DNA from: Adiantum capillus-veneris
Taxonomy: Eukaryota; Streptophyta; Polypodiopsida; Polypodiales; Pteridaceae
Direction of reading: 5' to 3'
DNA length: 64,000 bases
NCBI GenBank assembly: GCA_014529385.2
Contig: CM043970.1
Span: forward strand, 44,854,279 to 44,918,278
Shown: piece after piece, positions 1 to 12,239 of the stretch
Position numbering within the stretch: the stretch's first letter is position 1
How the letters are laid out: the number at the start of each line of letters is the position of its first letter
Position numbers and translations under genes: made by a program
Notes under the pieces: generated by a model
The model's input: the letters and a program-made list of their open reading frames with translations, nothing else
Told to the model about the DNA's origin: nothing
Database searches by the model: none

Positions 1-4
1 AACA

Positions 5-214
5 ATGCAAATGTTTCAAGCATTTGCAATGTTCATGCAACAACAACATGCTACTGAAAGAAGGGAGATTTCAGCAACGAAGGCCATACAAGCGATCGTC
101 AACAGAATGGATCAGTTCAATGGCAAAGATGTAACCAAGTACTTACGCGAGTATGTGAAGGAGATGGAGCTGCATTCATCTAGGATACTGCTCTCATGTG
201 GGTTATTCATCTAG
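5..214 (+). pseudogene. Ty3/gypsy-type gag fragment
   Basis: A short open frame whose middle part (QFNGKDVTKYLREYVKEMEL) has the look of the N-terminal capsid region of plant gypsy-like gag, which would drive particle assembly in the cytoplasm. Only about 55 residues are gag-like; the frame then runs into a few unrelated residues and a stop, and no zinc knuckle, protease or reverse transcriptase follows on either strand. It is either the edge of an element lying left of the window or a decayed scrap. Assignment rests on pattern recognition alone. Confidence 0.5.
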
Positions 215-1811
215 GATAGTATGTGAGAAATGTAGATATGAGAGAAGTGAAGAGATGAGAAGTTTCCCTCCCAAGCCCTATTCTTGCCCGTAGGCAATAA
301 GGATACTGCGGGGAGAGATGTACCTGTAGCAAAGAGAACCTAGAGAGGATGAATGAATGAGAGAGATAGTTTTGGTTAAGGAGATGAGATTAGATACATA
401 TATATATGTTGGATTAGAGATGAAAATGAAAACAACAAGAAATCAAGAAAACATCAATGTAGAACACATCTTACTTGAAACCCTTCGGCACCATTATTGA
501 TGGAGAGAGAAGAAGAGTGGATAATTCCACTTTGATTGATACGCCAAATACAACACCTTCTTTGATTAGAGTTGATCCTCCAAGGATGGCGTACAAGAAT
601 GGCTAGTTTTCCTCTAGGAGAAAGTGTAGGCTTGGGCTTATGTTAATGGGGCTAAGTACAATTAGGCATTACTACTCACTCCCTCAAGAATTCCTCTCAT
701 CAATGGCTTGAATGCTTGAGTTCCTTCCAAGGAAGAAGAGGTCCCCTTTTATAGGTGAAGGGAACCCTCAAGGGTTTACACAAGAAGAGAGGAGCCAGTG
801 TGAACAGGAATTGGAAAAGTTGAAAATGAGCTGTCCCTGCATGATGTGGGCAGACTGGGGTCCAGTATTTTGATCACATCTCCTTAACCGTGGCTCCAAA
901 TAAAAAAGTAAAAATATGGGCAAAAACTTCAGCTCATTAGCTACGATTTTCATTTTAAAATCGTTTTCCAATTCGGATTGGAACCTTGTGTAAAAAATTC
1001 ATCAAAATAGGGTCCATTTATGGCAGCAAAAGTCTTCATGTGGTCTCCTTAGCCTAGACTTTCATTTAATTCCAAAGGACACCTCATGCCATATGAAAGC
1101 ATGAAATTTCTCCTTGACAAAGTTTTGTAATCATGCTTGCAATAATGCATTAAAATAAGTGTATCTTTGAAATCATGTCACTTAGTGTCCCACTAGGATT
1201 TGATTCTCTCCTAGTAGCTATTTTAAAAAATATATAAGAAAAGTATAAAAAATACATAGAATATATATATATATTGGAGTTTACCCTAGATATAGGATCT
1301 AGCTAGGGTGTGAGATGATAATGAAATAGTAGAAATAAAGAATCAATGCTTTTTGCCCCAAGTTAAAGAGGCGGAGCTATTGATGCTTTTCCCATAGTAT
1401 TTTCTGATGGTAAAGTAAGGATATGTTACCCTTGAGAAAAATAATAGGATGAGATAGAAGGCTTATTATTATACTTAAATATGCATATTTACACTATAGG
1501 AAATATAATTATGTATCTAAAAAAAATACAAGATAGATCTTGTAGCATGCGTTCCCACTATGTACGTGTCACAGCACGACAACGCAGACCTTCGCTATGT
1601 CGAAGATGGGTCGGCTTGCTGTCGGAGACGCAGATGATGGCTCTTTCTCTCTCTCTCTCTCTCTTTCACTCACTCTCTTTCACGAGGTGTGGTTTTTCTC
1701 TCTCATGACCTCTATATATGACGTACAAAAGTATACGGTCTCAATAATGACCACACGTGCTACAATATGCAATTATATTATGTGTGTCACTTACTCTGAC
1801 ATGATATGTGC
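215..1811. other. Unclassified AT-rich intergenic sequence
   Basis: No gene-like frame is visible. An AT dinucleotide run lies near 1260-1275 and a short CT run near 1640-1665. At 1492 the sequence CACTATAGG resembles a CACTA terminus, but no partner end or target duplication was found. Confidence 0.4.
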
Positions 1812-1813
1812 AG

Positions 1814-2266
1814 TCTTGGATTGCTGACAAGGATGACTTCCTTCGGCGGCGAACTCGAGAGTATCGTGGAAGGGATGCGGCCCTAGTGCAGTACCTTTCA
1901 AAGCTTTGCGAGTCGCCGATAGTAGTTTTTCACAATTCCATGTCACAAGAGGGTTCAATAGCAACTTACACATTCAAGACACTATCACGCTTCTTGGGTG
2001 GACCCGTGCTGCCCAAAAGTGCAGATAAAGTCATTCTTGTGGACAAAGTGTTTGCTAAAGATTGTTTTGGTTACTTCCCGGGCTATACAGATGGTCGGGC
2101 AGCGTATTACTACACCTACACAGCAATGGCACTAGCTCTTGGTAGACAAAACCCAGATGAACTTTTAGAGTATGGCAAACATCTCATGATTCGTTACAAG
2201 GGTGACGTGCCAAAAAAAAAATTGAACCTTCAAAATCTTGATACACTTCAAGTAGCAATTGTATAA
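1814..2266 (+). pseudogene. Orphan terminal exon of an unrecognised protein
   Basis: An open frame starts directly after a good splice acceptor (GTGCAG ending at 1813) and runs about 150 codons to a stop, so it looks like the last exon of a gene. I do not recognise the protein. It contains aromatic-rich stretches (FGYFPGYTDGR, AAYYYTYTAMAL) and ends in KKKLNLQNLDTLQVA. That tail is close to RKKKLRNLETLQVA, the end of the coiled-coil first exon of the minus-strand transposase gene at 4499-5151, although the two are on opposite strands. No upstream exon could be identified. It may be a second gene of the same element, converging on the transposase gene, or a captured exon. Confidence 0.4.
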
Positions 2267-2463
2267 GATCATGTATTACATAAATTTTGTACAATGTCAT
2301 CCACTCAGAGTATCTTTCTCCACTTGTGGTTCACATACACCATTGTCTCTCTCCACCTTCGTTGACTTTCACGAGCTCCGGAGTTGTTGTATGCGATTGA
2401 TCTTTTAACTTTTTGTTGTTGTAAATGTCTGATGGCTTGTGCCGTTGCTGAATTTGCCAAGAC

Positions 2464-5151
2464 TTATTTTGCCTGCATTCGATGAATGATTCTACGATAG
2501 AACCATTCAAATAGTTCTCTCAAACTGTTAGCCTTGATTCGAGAGCCACCATGTCGTGTGTGCCTGAAATAAGCATTTCTCGCCATGTAATGAGACTTTT
2601 CCATCCCTTGGGTATTCCATATTGCCGGGTTCCCATACTTTTGTATAAAATATGGTAAATGATTGAAGATGATGTGCTGGATATGAAAACAGATTAGTTA
2701 GAATGTTTTACACTCACATAGTTGCACATAAAAGAGAATCAAATACACGATAATACCATGTAGTGAGTAATCTGGGTGTCTGTCCATGCTGTCTTGAATG
2801 ATTTTTTGAGAAGGTTGAGATTCTCCTTGAGCTTGTTCACATCACCTTGTGACCAGTCATCTTTGTCGCACATCAAAAATAGGATGTCTATTGATCGCCA
2901 AACCTCAGCCTTCGCGTTACGAGTAGTTGGTTCTTGGTCTTTGACTGCAATATGTAGCTTTTGCTCTGATACTCTACCTTGCTAACATAAGATGTGTTAT
3001 ATATTTTTCCATGTTTTGTTAGCTTTGGATCTCTTGTACCTTGGGGTTTAGATAAAAACCTCCGTGCCTTCACCCCACTGATGGATGGTTTGCATGGGAC
3101 ATCCTTCTCAACAGTTGATCTCTTTTCATCCCGGTCGATTTTCACATTGCCACCATGAAGCCCCATATCCGACAGTACCAATTCTAAGCACTGCAGAGCT
3201 ACTTGTCGCTCTGCTGAGTTCTTAATCTTCCAAGAAAACCCGATATATAAGTAGACCAATTTCTCCACAATTCTACAAAGGGCATGCATTGTACAAATGT
3301 GGACATTCACAAGTGGTGTTTTCAAAACCGGTCGAAAAGCAGGATCCTCAATGTGACGTGTTGGAGCTTTTCTCCACCACTTTGGGTCCATGACCTTTGC
3401 AGGATCCATGCAGAACAAACACGGCGACTTTGCCATTGCACCCATTCCACAATTATACATGCACTTTAATGTTTTGAGGTCACCTGCAAGATGCCACTGA
3501 ACTTGAAAGTCTCCCCTTCCATCTAGACGTAGTACCTCTCCCCGGTTAGTCTGTCGATCAATCACCTCCGGAATATTAGTTTGATGGAACACCCAATATA
3601 GAATCTCATGATCTTCTTTCTTTACCTGCAACACAAAATAAATGAGACTTAAGTAGATGTGAACATTTGAGCTTACCTGAGAATCTCGCTTACCTCAAAC
3701 GCACCAAGCCACCATATGTTAGATGCTGATTGAACACTAAAATACAAAGGATCATCACTGGGACACTTTGAGAGGGCTCTATTCATTAAAGTAATAGTAA
3801 CACGCTCTAGCTTTTTCTCTTTAACAAGCTCACACTCATCCAGTTTTAACACAAAATGTAATACCTCTCGTGACTCTTCAAATGTGATGTTGTAAAATTC
3901 CACCATTCTCTTCTGTAACATCTGCAGGTCCATAAAAATATTATTGAACTCATCATATGCCATGTTTGCTCCATGGCCACTGTAAGTTGCTTTAATATGA
4001 AAGGGCTGTCCAAGATAGTCTCCCTTTGCCTCGTTAAGCTGAAGCCTCTCTTTCCAAACACTTGAGGTTGATGGTAGAAGTTTGGATTTTATACCCTTCT
4101 CAACAAAGATGGATGAGACAGACTTTTGGATAGCCGAATATCCTCTTTTGCTTACACCAAGTGAATCAAGTGTGCCTTGTATCTCTTTTGCAGGCACTGA
4201 GTTCTCTGAAATAAAGCGGTCCACTACATTTCGTTGTAGGACCTTAAACTTCTTGTCATGTACTATATCTGCTGCCAGGCTTCTACTTATAAGTGGCTTC
4301 AATCTCTTTCCTATATTCTCTTTGGGGTCAATGTTTTCCTTGTCAGGATAGATTGAATCTCTACATGAAGACAATGCATAAGTAAATAACAGAAAATTTG
4401 CTTCACTAACACTATTTAGGCACATGAAAACAATGCATAACAAGAAAAAACAAAAAGATTACTTAACTAAGACAATGTAGCCAACCAAGAAGCATCACCT
4501 TAATGCTCGGATTCTTTTATTGAGACCTCCGGATGCAACCTGCAATGTTTCAAGATTGCGCAATTTCTTCTTTCGGATACGACCACCCAAGATGGTGTCC
4601 TTCATTTGACAACTTCGCACCTTTCCTTTCAGTTCTTGTACCTCTGTTTTGTGTTGCAAAATGGTAACCTGATCTGTAGAATGTAAATGTGAAAGGCGAA
4701 CAATCTCACATTGTTGAGCTTGGAGAATGCCCTTGTAAGTTTCAGCTTCTCTTGTAAGAGATTTACAATAACCCAGAAGGCCCTTTTCTCCATCACCAGC
4801 AAAGGTCAATAAGCTTGTAGGATTGACAAACGGTGGAGACGCATTAGTCATTGGATTCTTAGGGTAGAGAGAGTCTCTCGTCTAGATATCTATGTGTTTA
4901 GCTCCCTGAGCTCTGAGCGTGTCTATGGAAGCGGGAGGTATATGTGCGTTTGTTTTACTACGCTTAATCAATGGTTGGTACTCATTGTCCAAATCAATGT
5001 GAAGGTGATATTTGGCTCGTTTCTGGGTAACATTTGTGCCATTTGAGGAGTGCGCCATTAGCCAAATGTGAAGGTTTAATGGAAAGTGAATAGCGGCTGT
5101 GCCTTCGTCCCTCCATGTTAGCCTCATTCCCTCCATATTGACGAGGTTCAT
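2464..5151 (-). pseudogene. DDE transposase gene, RAG1/Transib/hAT-like residue layout
   Basis: Four exons can be followed on the minus strand: 5151-4499, 4360-3694, 3625-2757 and 2676-2464, each with GT..AG borders. Exon 1 (start MNLVNMEGMRL) ends in a coiled coil and has one TAG at 4884-4882. Exon 2 ends with VLKLDECELV (candidate first Asp, codon 3840-3838). Exon 3 has HLAGDLKTLK (second Asp, 3481-3479), then CLFC and a His-rich stretch VNVHICTMH. Exon 4 has NTQGMEKSHYMARN, with the candidate Glu at 2601-2599. A CxxC about 20 residues after the second Asp and a Glu in a short helix near the end is the order known from RAG1/Transib, and is also compatible with hAT or Kolobok. A reading-frame jump near 2950 means it is probably dead. 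The gene starts about 200 bp inside the element end at 5353. Confidence 0.6.
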
Positions 5152-5174
5152 TCAATGCAACTTAAAAGAAGATT

Positions 5175-5353
5175 ATCCCTCAATCACTACGAACGAATGT
5201 TCAGAAGAGTAAGGAATCTACTTAAAGTACACTTTTTGAACTTTTACTATGAAATACCCAGCTCTATTATTTGCCATTTTTTCTAGAGAGAGAGAGTGCA
5301 AAAAATACATTTTCTTAGAAGGCCCTCCAAATGACCTCCGAAATTCCCTAATG
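5175..5353 (-). repeat. Terminal inverted-repeat end of the DDE element
   Basis: Read on the minus strand from 5353, the sequence starts CATTAGGGAATTTCGGAGG and continues with a near match, for roughly 70 bp and patchily to about 170 bp, to the left end of the foldback element at 10839. This marks the outer border of the element that carries the transposase gene. The opposite end was not found, so it is lost or lies left of the window. Confidence 0.7.
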
Positions 5354-5993
5354 CTTCGGCGGCATCCTGTAGGGCCAATAGAGTTGCACGTTGTATTCTT
5401 GTAACCGAGTCGCTATATTCATCCATCATCTCTCTCACCACCTGAGAGAAGGTCGCTTTGGATATGATTGGCTCAGTGCTCTTTTGATATTTTTTGATCT
5501 CACGTAGAGCAACTGTGCCTGGATTCCATCTCCACTTTTTCTATGATGCTGGTGGTTGTGGAGGAGCCGCCTGCCTGGCCCATTGAGGTGGATCATCTTT
5601 ATACTTTTTCCTCCTTTTTTCTTGGGCTTGTTGCTCTTCATGTGTCACCTTGTCCTTTTTTCTCTTTGCACATTCCTTGGCTCTGTGAGGGATTTTTAAA
5701 GGCCTTTAGCTCCCAGCCTTTGCTTGTTGGGTGGATTGAGCTCTATCCTTTGCCACCTTTTTCTCTGCCTCTTCTCGTGCTTGTAAGTTTGCAATGAGCT
5801 CTCTCGGTCTCAGCTCTCTGCCATTCCTCTATCTTCTTTGCTCTTCTTGTACTCTCTACGCTTCAGCTGTCTCTTTCTTTTCCATCTCCCTCATTCTTTT
5901 CCTCCTCTTTGCATCTCGTGCTTTAGAAACTGGGTCGCCTGGTATAACCTTGATTACTCTTTGCTTGACTCGCGGTGGAAACTTTTGTGACAT
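5354..5993 (-). pseudogene. Histone H3 / CENH3-like pseudogene, truncated
   Basis: One reading frame from ATG at 5993 encodes a long Lys/Arg/Glu-rich N-terminal tail of about 150 residues, then a histone H3 fold: NPGTVALREIKKYQKSTE (alpha-N), FSQVVREMMDEYSDSVTRIQ (alpha-1 and loop 1), TLLALQDAAEA (alpha-2). Between VRE and ALQ there is one residue more than in canonical H3, the loop-1 length seen in CENH3/CENP-A. The frame has four stops (minus-strand codons at 5858-5856, 5831-5829, 5708-5706, 5543-5541), each one C-to-T step from CAG or CAA. The fold is broken off inside alpha-2 at 5353, exactly where the transposon end CATTAG begins, so alpha-3 is missing. No introns are visible, which would fit a retrocopy. 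A canonical H3 paralogue is unlikely given the divergence and the tail. Confidence 0.75.
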
Positions 5994-7680
5994 GATTTTT
6001 GTGGTGGCTTGAGCACCAATTGTTGTGACAACAGGCAAGGATGTCGAATTTTAAAGCGAACCTCGGTATTCTTCTTCTGTTTCTCTTGTTTCTTGTGTGT
6101 CTCTCTGTAGAGTTGAAATTGGTGGGGGATGTGGCAGAGGTGTGCGAGTGGCATGGTTTATATCACCGAGATATCAAAAAATATGTTGCGTGGTGGTTAA
6201 TATATCTGGATTCGATGGTTGGGAGGCTCTTGGGTGTTTGGAGTGAACTGGGACACTGGGTTATCCACTTGTGGTTGGGGATGTGGATTTGAAGCCGTAG
6301 ATTTTGCATAGGGTTTGGGCTGCATATTTTTTTGTGTGGTGAGTGGCTATGGTGGTATTGTTGTGCGTAGTGCCAGTCTGCTCGTGTGAATTGTCCATGT
6401 GGTGTAAGATATAAGTGCGTGCGTGTTTGTGCTTGAGTGGATCTTTTAGAATATGCAAACAAGAAATGAACTTCAAGTTGTGAGTTTTGACTTATATAGT
6501 ACTCAATTTTTTTAAAAAACTTAAAAACTCAATAATACCATTAAAAGTTAAAAAAAACTCCAAAATTGTCAAAATTTGTTACATGGAACCATTGATTGGG
6601 GCGTCAATAAATCACGTGGCATTATAATGTATGTTTACTATAGGAGCGGTTAGTGTCAAAAATTTATTGGTTTTCCACCCAACGCCTGCCATTTTGTCGC
6701 GTTGTTGCCAACCATCATTGGAATCGATCTTTTGCACTAGGAGCATGATATGATTATTATCGCCTCACGCTAACCACTTTCTCTATTTTTCATTTCAAGC
6801 TTCTTTGCACTCTAGTCTTCTTCCTTTCTCTCCCTGCTAAAACTCTGTGGAACCAATCGAACATTTTGTGTAGGGCATTGCTCTTTTTCCTCCCACCTCC
6901 CGCCGTGTATTTTTAAAATACACTACTTTGGATTGATAGTGTGAGTGCTCCAATCCTTGGCTACTCCAGATGCCCAATGAACCAAATGTGTTGAGAAAAA
7001 ATGAGCTATGAGCAAAAAGAATGTGCTGCAAAGATATAAAACTTTAGTTCAAACACTGATGTTTTTTCACTACAAAGACAAAGTGTTCAAGCCACCATGT
7101 AATATGTTATGTGTGTCTCCCTCCAAGCATCCACCATTTGTGTTGTGAAACTATTGATTATAAAATTTAAGGTGGATATCTCAGCAAAAATTAGCTTTGC
7201 CATTTCAAGAAAACAAAAAATATCATCTACAGACTGCCACACACGAGCACGCTTAATTCCTAGGGCCAAAGAATGGATAATGTTAGTACAGTCAGTGTGA
7301 TGGGTGTCCGACAAGTTTGCATAGACCCTAACAACGAGTGACTACACCTCATGTGAAAAATGCCCCAAAAGAGGAAAAATGAAGTAGGACTAAGATATGC
7401 TATATAACACAACCCAAAGAGGATTGAAAGAGACCTATTTTTCAAAAGAACGCACTAATAGAAGTTCTCTAAAAAATGATGAAAGTACTTGCACAATACT
7501 TTTTGTAGTGGAAATGGAGGCCAAAATGAGCCCCAATAAAAAATCTGATCTCACCAAGCCTTACGAGCTTACCCAACATATTATCAACCTACTGATACTC
7601 ACCAAAAGCTTGCAAAACATTGAGAACTTGAATGAAGGGGGGTGTATAGACGACTACCTCAGGGGGGTTGTGTAAAGCAA
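5994..7680. other. Unclassified sequence, no gene supported
   Basis: Short open frames exist on both strands but none has recognisable composition or motifs. A stretch near 6600-6760 has GC-rich short words reminiscent of subterminal transposon repeats, without definable ends. Confidence 0.35.
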
Positions 7681-7681
7681 T

Positions 7682-7960
7682 ATGACGCCGAATATTCAAC
7701 TTGCAGTCTCACAAATCAGTAGATCTATGCATATCCTAGGTTCTAAGCAATGGCAAGCTGCTAAAAGGATATTTCACTACTTGAATGGCACTTTAAATCT
7801 TGGGTTGTTTTATCCCAAGGGGGATCATTGCTGCCATATTTTCTTGCTTTTTTGGACTCGGATTGGGCTCGTTGTTATGACAAAAGAGTGTCCACAAGTG
7901 GTTTTTGTTTCATATGCGGTAGTTTAGGCATATCATGATTGTGCAAGAAGTAACCTACTA
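7682..7960 (+). pseudogene. Ty1/copia reverse transcriptase-RNase H junction fragment
   Basis: The frame opens with TPNIQLAVSQISRSMHILGS followed by QWQAAKRIFHYLNGTLNLGL, the conserved copia stretch between the end of the reverse transcriptase and the RNase H domain. After about 50 residues the frame shifts, and the continuation (SDSDWA.., STSGFCF) is seen in another frame. It is a decayed scrap of pol. No integrase, LTR or primer-binding site is visible next to it. Upstream (7397-7675) the frame is open but not recognisable. Confidence 0.75.
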
Positions 7961-8353
7961 TGGCCACACACAAAGCTAGAGTCACCCTTCAAAAGAAAAA
8001 GCGGGCAAATTGGAGCTTTCCTCATTTTCTTGAGCTCCATTATGAAGAGTATAAATAAAAAAGTGATCTTCTTTTATGTTTAGTTTTTCAAAAGTACCTT
8101 CGTTTCTCAATAGCCGCCTGACATCACTTGACTTCCCTTTCATTCTGTCAATACTATATATAAAGGAAAGGGATTTCGGTAGCCCCCTCTCCCCACATGT
8201 CATACTCTCCTTTCTTTGAGCTTTCGGGCCAGTGTGCATCAGGCAACCCATATATAGGGAGAGAGGTGTCAATGTTGAAGGCAATGCCTACAAAAGTTGG
8301 TTGTTTTAAAATGTCAATGTGAACCTTCACCTTGTTATACTTAGGCTCTCTTT

Positions 8354-8477
<124 letters not shown>

Positions 8478-8618
8478 CACTCTTTATGAAAGAGTGAGAA
8501 AATGACGAGAGCTCAACACTTCCTTGTGTCACGCATTGGCTCCCTTAAATGAAAAGCTTTCAAAACATGTAAAATAGAAAAGTGAAAGGTAAGGTTCTTC
8601 CCCCCCCCCCCCCCCCCC

Positions 8619-9848
8619 AAATTCACAATAGTGAGTGTATATATTTAATAAGAAACCAAAAAAGTTACCATGAGAACCATGCTTCACGCGAGCCATGGTA
8701 TCAACCAACCTCTTAATGCATCTGATAGCTACTACCAAAAACACCAGTTGATAAAGGGGTGCCACCCTATAACTGTCATTAGCGAATGTGGAATCCTGAC
8801 TAGCTTGAGGTTGCCACGAAGGAGATAGCCCTGCCACAACACGTGCCCTAACCACCAAGCTGGTGCAATAGAAGATACTATCGAGGGACAAGACCACAAC
8901 TAACATCACCATTTTGTCTTCCATTTGAGAAAACTAGCATTGCTTGTCGTGTTACCCGATACATTCACCAAGTGGTTGACGAGGTCAAGCTTTAGGTTCT
9001 AATCATCACCCTCTAGTGCCACTGGCATATCTGCATCATTCAACATTTGAGCTTGTACTACAGAATTATCAAACATCCTTGTTTTAACTTGCGTCCCATC
9101 AGTCTCAACCATCTCATCAGAGGATTCGTATCTTGCAATTCGGTTGCCGGGCAGACCGTCACTCCAGTTACCTCTTCACAAGTCACATCCTTTTCACTGG
9201 TCTTTAACTCCATGTTAGATACCTCCACATCAAGTTTTAATTCTTTGGTAGCTCGCCTCTAAGTTGTCCTAATCCTTGTCATGTGGGTACTATCCACCTC
9301 AGGACATTCTCTAGCAGGCATTCAAAAATGAGGCAAAAGCCAAATCTGCCAAAGCTGCCCACATTTGACTTCAAATACTTGGGGAAGAGCTTGCTCATAT
9401 TCCCTAGAACATAGACCTTTAAGTCCAATTCTGATCTTACCCGCTGCAGTTTCGGAATGAAACCACCTTTGCCAGGAAATAATAGTGTACCAATTAAGTA
9501 CATACTTCATGAAGGACAAGTTGATGAGCATATCTAGTTTTAGTTCCACCTTATAATGAAGCTAGCTCATCAATTGTGGTGGTAGAAGATGAGTGGTACA
9601 CACAATCTACTCCTGCCATGGTAGAACCAATTTATCAAACTCCTCTAGAGACAACACACCGATTTACTTTATTGCTGACCAAGAAACAAGACCACCCATG
9701 GTATAACAAATGCCTTATGTAATGGAATAGGGCTATAGCATTGATTGTAGCGGAATTGAAGTAAAAATATTGAGTATTTCCTTAAGAGAATTCTTAAAGA
9801 GCATAAGGAGAGTACTTGATTAGGTAGCAAAATGAACATTATTCCTAG
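8619..9848. other. Unclassified spacer left of the TR-GAG element
   Basis: No gene family recognised. A minus-strand frame at 9322-9549 has a protein-like composition (rich in Trp and Cys: KCGQLWQIWLLPHF) and may be a decayed TE protein, but I cannot name it. Confidence 0.3.
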
Positions 9849-10838
9849 TGATAGCCATTTTTCGGCTCTCCGTAATTGCCATAGTGAGTTAACCCACCCT
9901 ACAAAAATCATCCAAACACTGTGGCTATCCCTACCATTTCACTGTATATAGGTGTCTGTGAGTTAGGGGACTTTTCCCATATCTTCTTAAAAACCCTTAA
10001 TTAGCTAGTCACTGGGCTAGTTGAGCCAAAAAAATTAAAAAATTAAAAAATATAAGTATATTATGGCCCATTTGTGTGTAAATATTTCATTGTATATAGG
10101 GCCTAAATAAAAGAATTTTTCATAATTATTTTGGTATTTATTTAAATATTTCTACCTATGATGTGTTATTTATGCTATGTACATTGACTCAACATTACCA
10201 TATTTTTTCATACCATTTTGCGTACTCTTTATTCCATATAAAAATAATTTCATGCAAGCTTCTCTTATTTTTGGTGTAACTCCATCCCAACAAAAATCCA
10301 AAAAAACTAGTTTTATTTATGTGTATATTTTTTCACTATTGTGATTTTTCCTTCCTACATCTATTCTCTTTTACTCTCATAAATTAGAACACCAAAAATA
10401 TTCATCTTTTTATGGTAGACTTATAATGAGAGAGATTTATTTTGACCCCTTTATATTTTTTCCACCTATATTATTTATATTTGACATGTACATATTTTTT
10501 TAGACCCCTCAATATTTGATTTTCTTAGTTGTACTATTCACTTATATCATGATCTCAACAATATCTTCAATTATAGACCTACCAAATAAGATCAAGGGTA
10601 TGTGGAATGCATGCATGCACCATGGGGAGCTCACTCTTGGAGGTATTCAAAAGAATCATCCAAAGAAGGACCTCACAAGGACCTTGTGCAGTGGAAAAAG
10701 CAGTCGGTTTTGCTGAATTTTTAAAGATCACATGCTCCCCGAATTTGGAAAGGTGATACAAACAAAAGTTGTAGCTCGTGAGCTGAACTTTCACCTCAAA
10801 TTTTTTCATATTTTTGAGCTACGAGCTGAGAGCTATGA

Positions 10839-12239
10839 CATTAGAAAATTTCGGAGGTCATTTGGAGGGCCTTGTAAGAAATGGTATTTCTCTCTCTAGA
10901 AACTTTTTTTAAAATGCACTTGCACCTTGTGAGTACGTCCAAAAGGACAACCGGACACTCTGAAAAGTAGATTTATATTCCCAATCGTCCTTGAAAACGG
11001 TCACTTTTTTATTTAATGCGAGCGTCTTTTTCAGGAGGCAGGTGCGACCCATTCAATGCAGCTTACGTCATCACTGAAAGTTGAAAAGTCACAAACTATA
11101 AAATAGTGATAGATTTTGAGGATTTTGACACCACCAATGCATCCGGAACGCCAAAATACCTTAAAAACGAATGTCTACTTGTCTCATTCCGACATCCGGA
11201 GAGGCAAAAAATGTCAAAAAACCCCCAAAAATGGGCTTTTTACTAAAGGCGCGCGAGAAGGCATTCTAAAATTTTAGAATGCCCCTCTGCGCGCCGTTAG
11301 TACAAAGCCCATTTTGCGGGTTTTTGGACACTTATTTTTCCAAAAAGCCCCTTTTTAGAGGTTTTTGGACATTTTCCTCTCAAAAGCTCCCTAAAAAAAA
11401 GAAAAAAGGGCCTTTTTACTAACGGCGCGCGAGGAGGCATTCCAAAATTTTGGAATGCCCCCTCGCGCGCCGATAGTACAAAGCTTTTTTTAGTGATTTT
11501 TGGACACTTATCTTTCCAAAAAGCCCCTTTTAGAGGTTTTTGGACATTTTCCTCTCAAAAAGCTCCCTAAAAAGAGGGAAAAAGGGCCTTTTTACTAACG
11601 GCGCGCGAGGAGGCATTCCAAAATTTTGGAATGCCCCCTCGCGCGCCGTTAGTACAAAGCTCTTTTTAGTGATTTTTGGACACTTATCTTTCCAAAAAGC
11701 CCCTTTTTAGAGGTTTTTGGACATTTTCCTCTCAAAAAGCTCCCTAAAAAGAGGGAAAAAGGGCCTTTTTACTAACGGCCCGCGAGGAGACATTCCAAGA
11801 TTTTGAAATGCCCCCTCGCGCGCCGTTAGTAAAATGTTCTTTTAGGGGTGTTTGATATTTTTGGCCTCTTTGGATGTCTAAGCGAGGCAATTGGACATTC
11901 ATTTCTAGGAGATATGTGTGTTCCGGACGCATTGGCAGTATCAAAAGTTTCAAAATCTTCCACCACTTGATAGTTTTGTGACTTTTTGAGTTCTAGTGAT
12001 GACGTATCCCGTATCAAATGCACCGCATCTACCTTCTGAAAAAGGTGCTCACATTAAATAAAAGAGAGTGCTCGTCTTCAAGGACCACTAGATTATTAAA
12101 TGAGGAGAGGGACACCTTTTATATTTTTGTTAATATCAATCTATTTTTCTACGTAACGTAGGCTCTTCTCTCATTGGAGGAGCTTATTTTTCTCTCTCTA
12201 CCAAAAGGCCCTCCAAAAGACCTCCGAAATCTCCTAATG
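10839..12239. mobile_element. Foldback-type element with arms of about 400 bp
   Basis: The insertion begins CATTAGAAAATTTCGGAGG and ends with the inverted version (CCTCCGAAATCTCCTAATG). The two arms, roughly 10839-11250 and 11820-12239, are inverted copies of each other along their whole length, with moderate divergence. The centre is a tandem array of hairpins. There is no coding capacity. Comparison with the empty site in the 3' LTR (17491, CTATGATTTTGTTGG) gives exact borders and shows no target duplication I can recognise. The termini match the end of the transposase-bearing element at 5353, so that family's enzyme is the likely mobiliser. Confidence 0.85.
11243..11830. repeat. Tandem array of four large GC-rich hairpins, 176-bp period
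   Basis: Units start at 11243, 11419, 11595 and 11772. Each holds a palindrome of about 58 bp: CTAACGGCGCGCGAGG, then GGCATTCC, a short AAAATTTT centre, and the mirror image to CGCGCGCCGTTAG. The second and third copies are almost perfect; the first and fourth have a few mismatches. The spacers between them are also repeated. Confidence 0.92.

Noticed and set aside
1492-1510. CACTATAGG as a CACTA element start
   Set aside because: No inverted partner, target duplication or subterminal repeats found.
10516-10809. Small frames repeated at 17169-17462, and 12174-12576 repeated at 17385-17832
   Set aside because: They recur because they lie in the two LTRs; no codon or domain signal.
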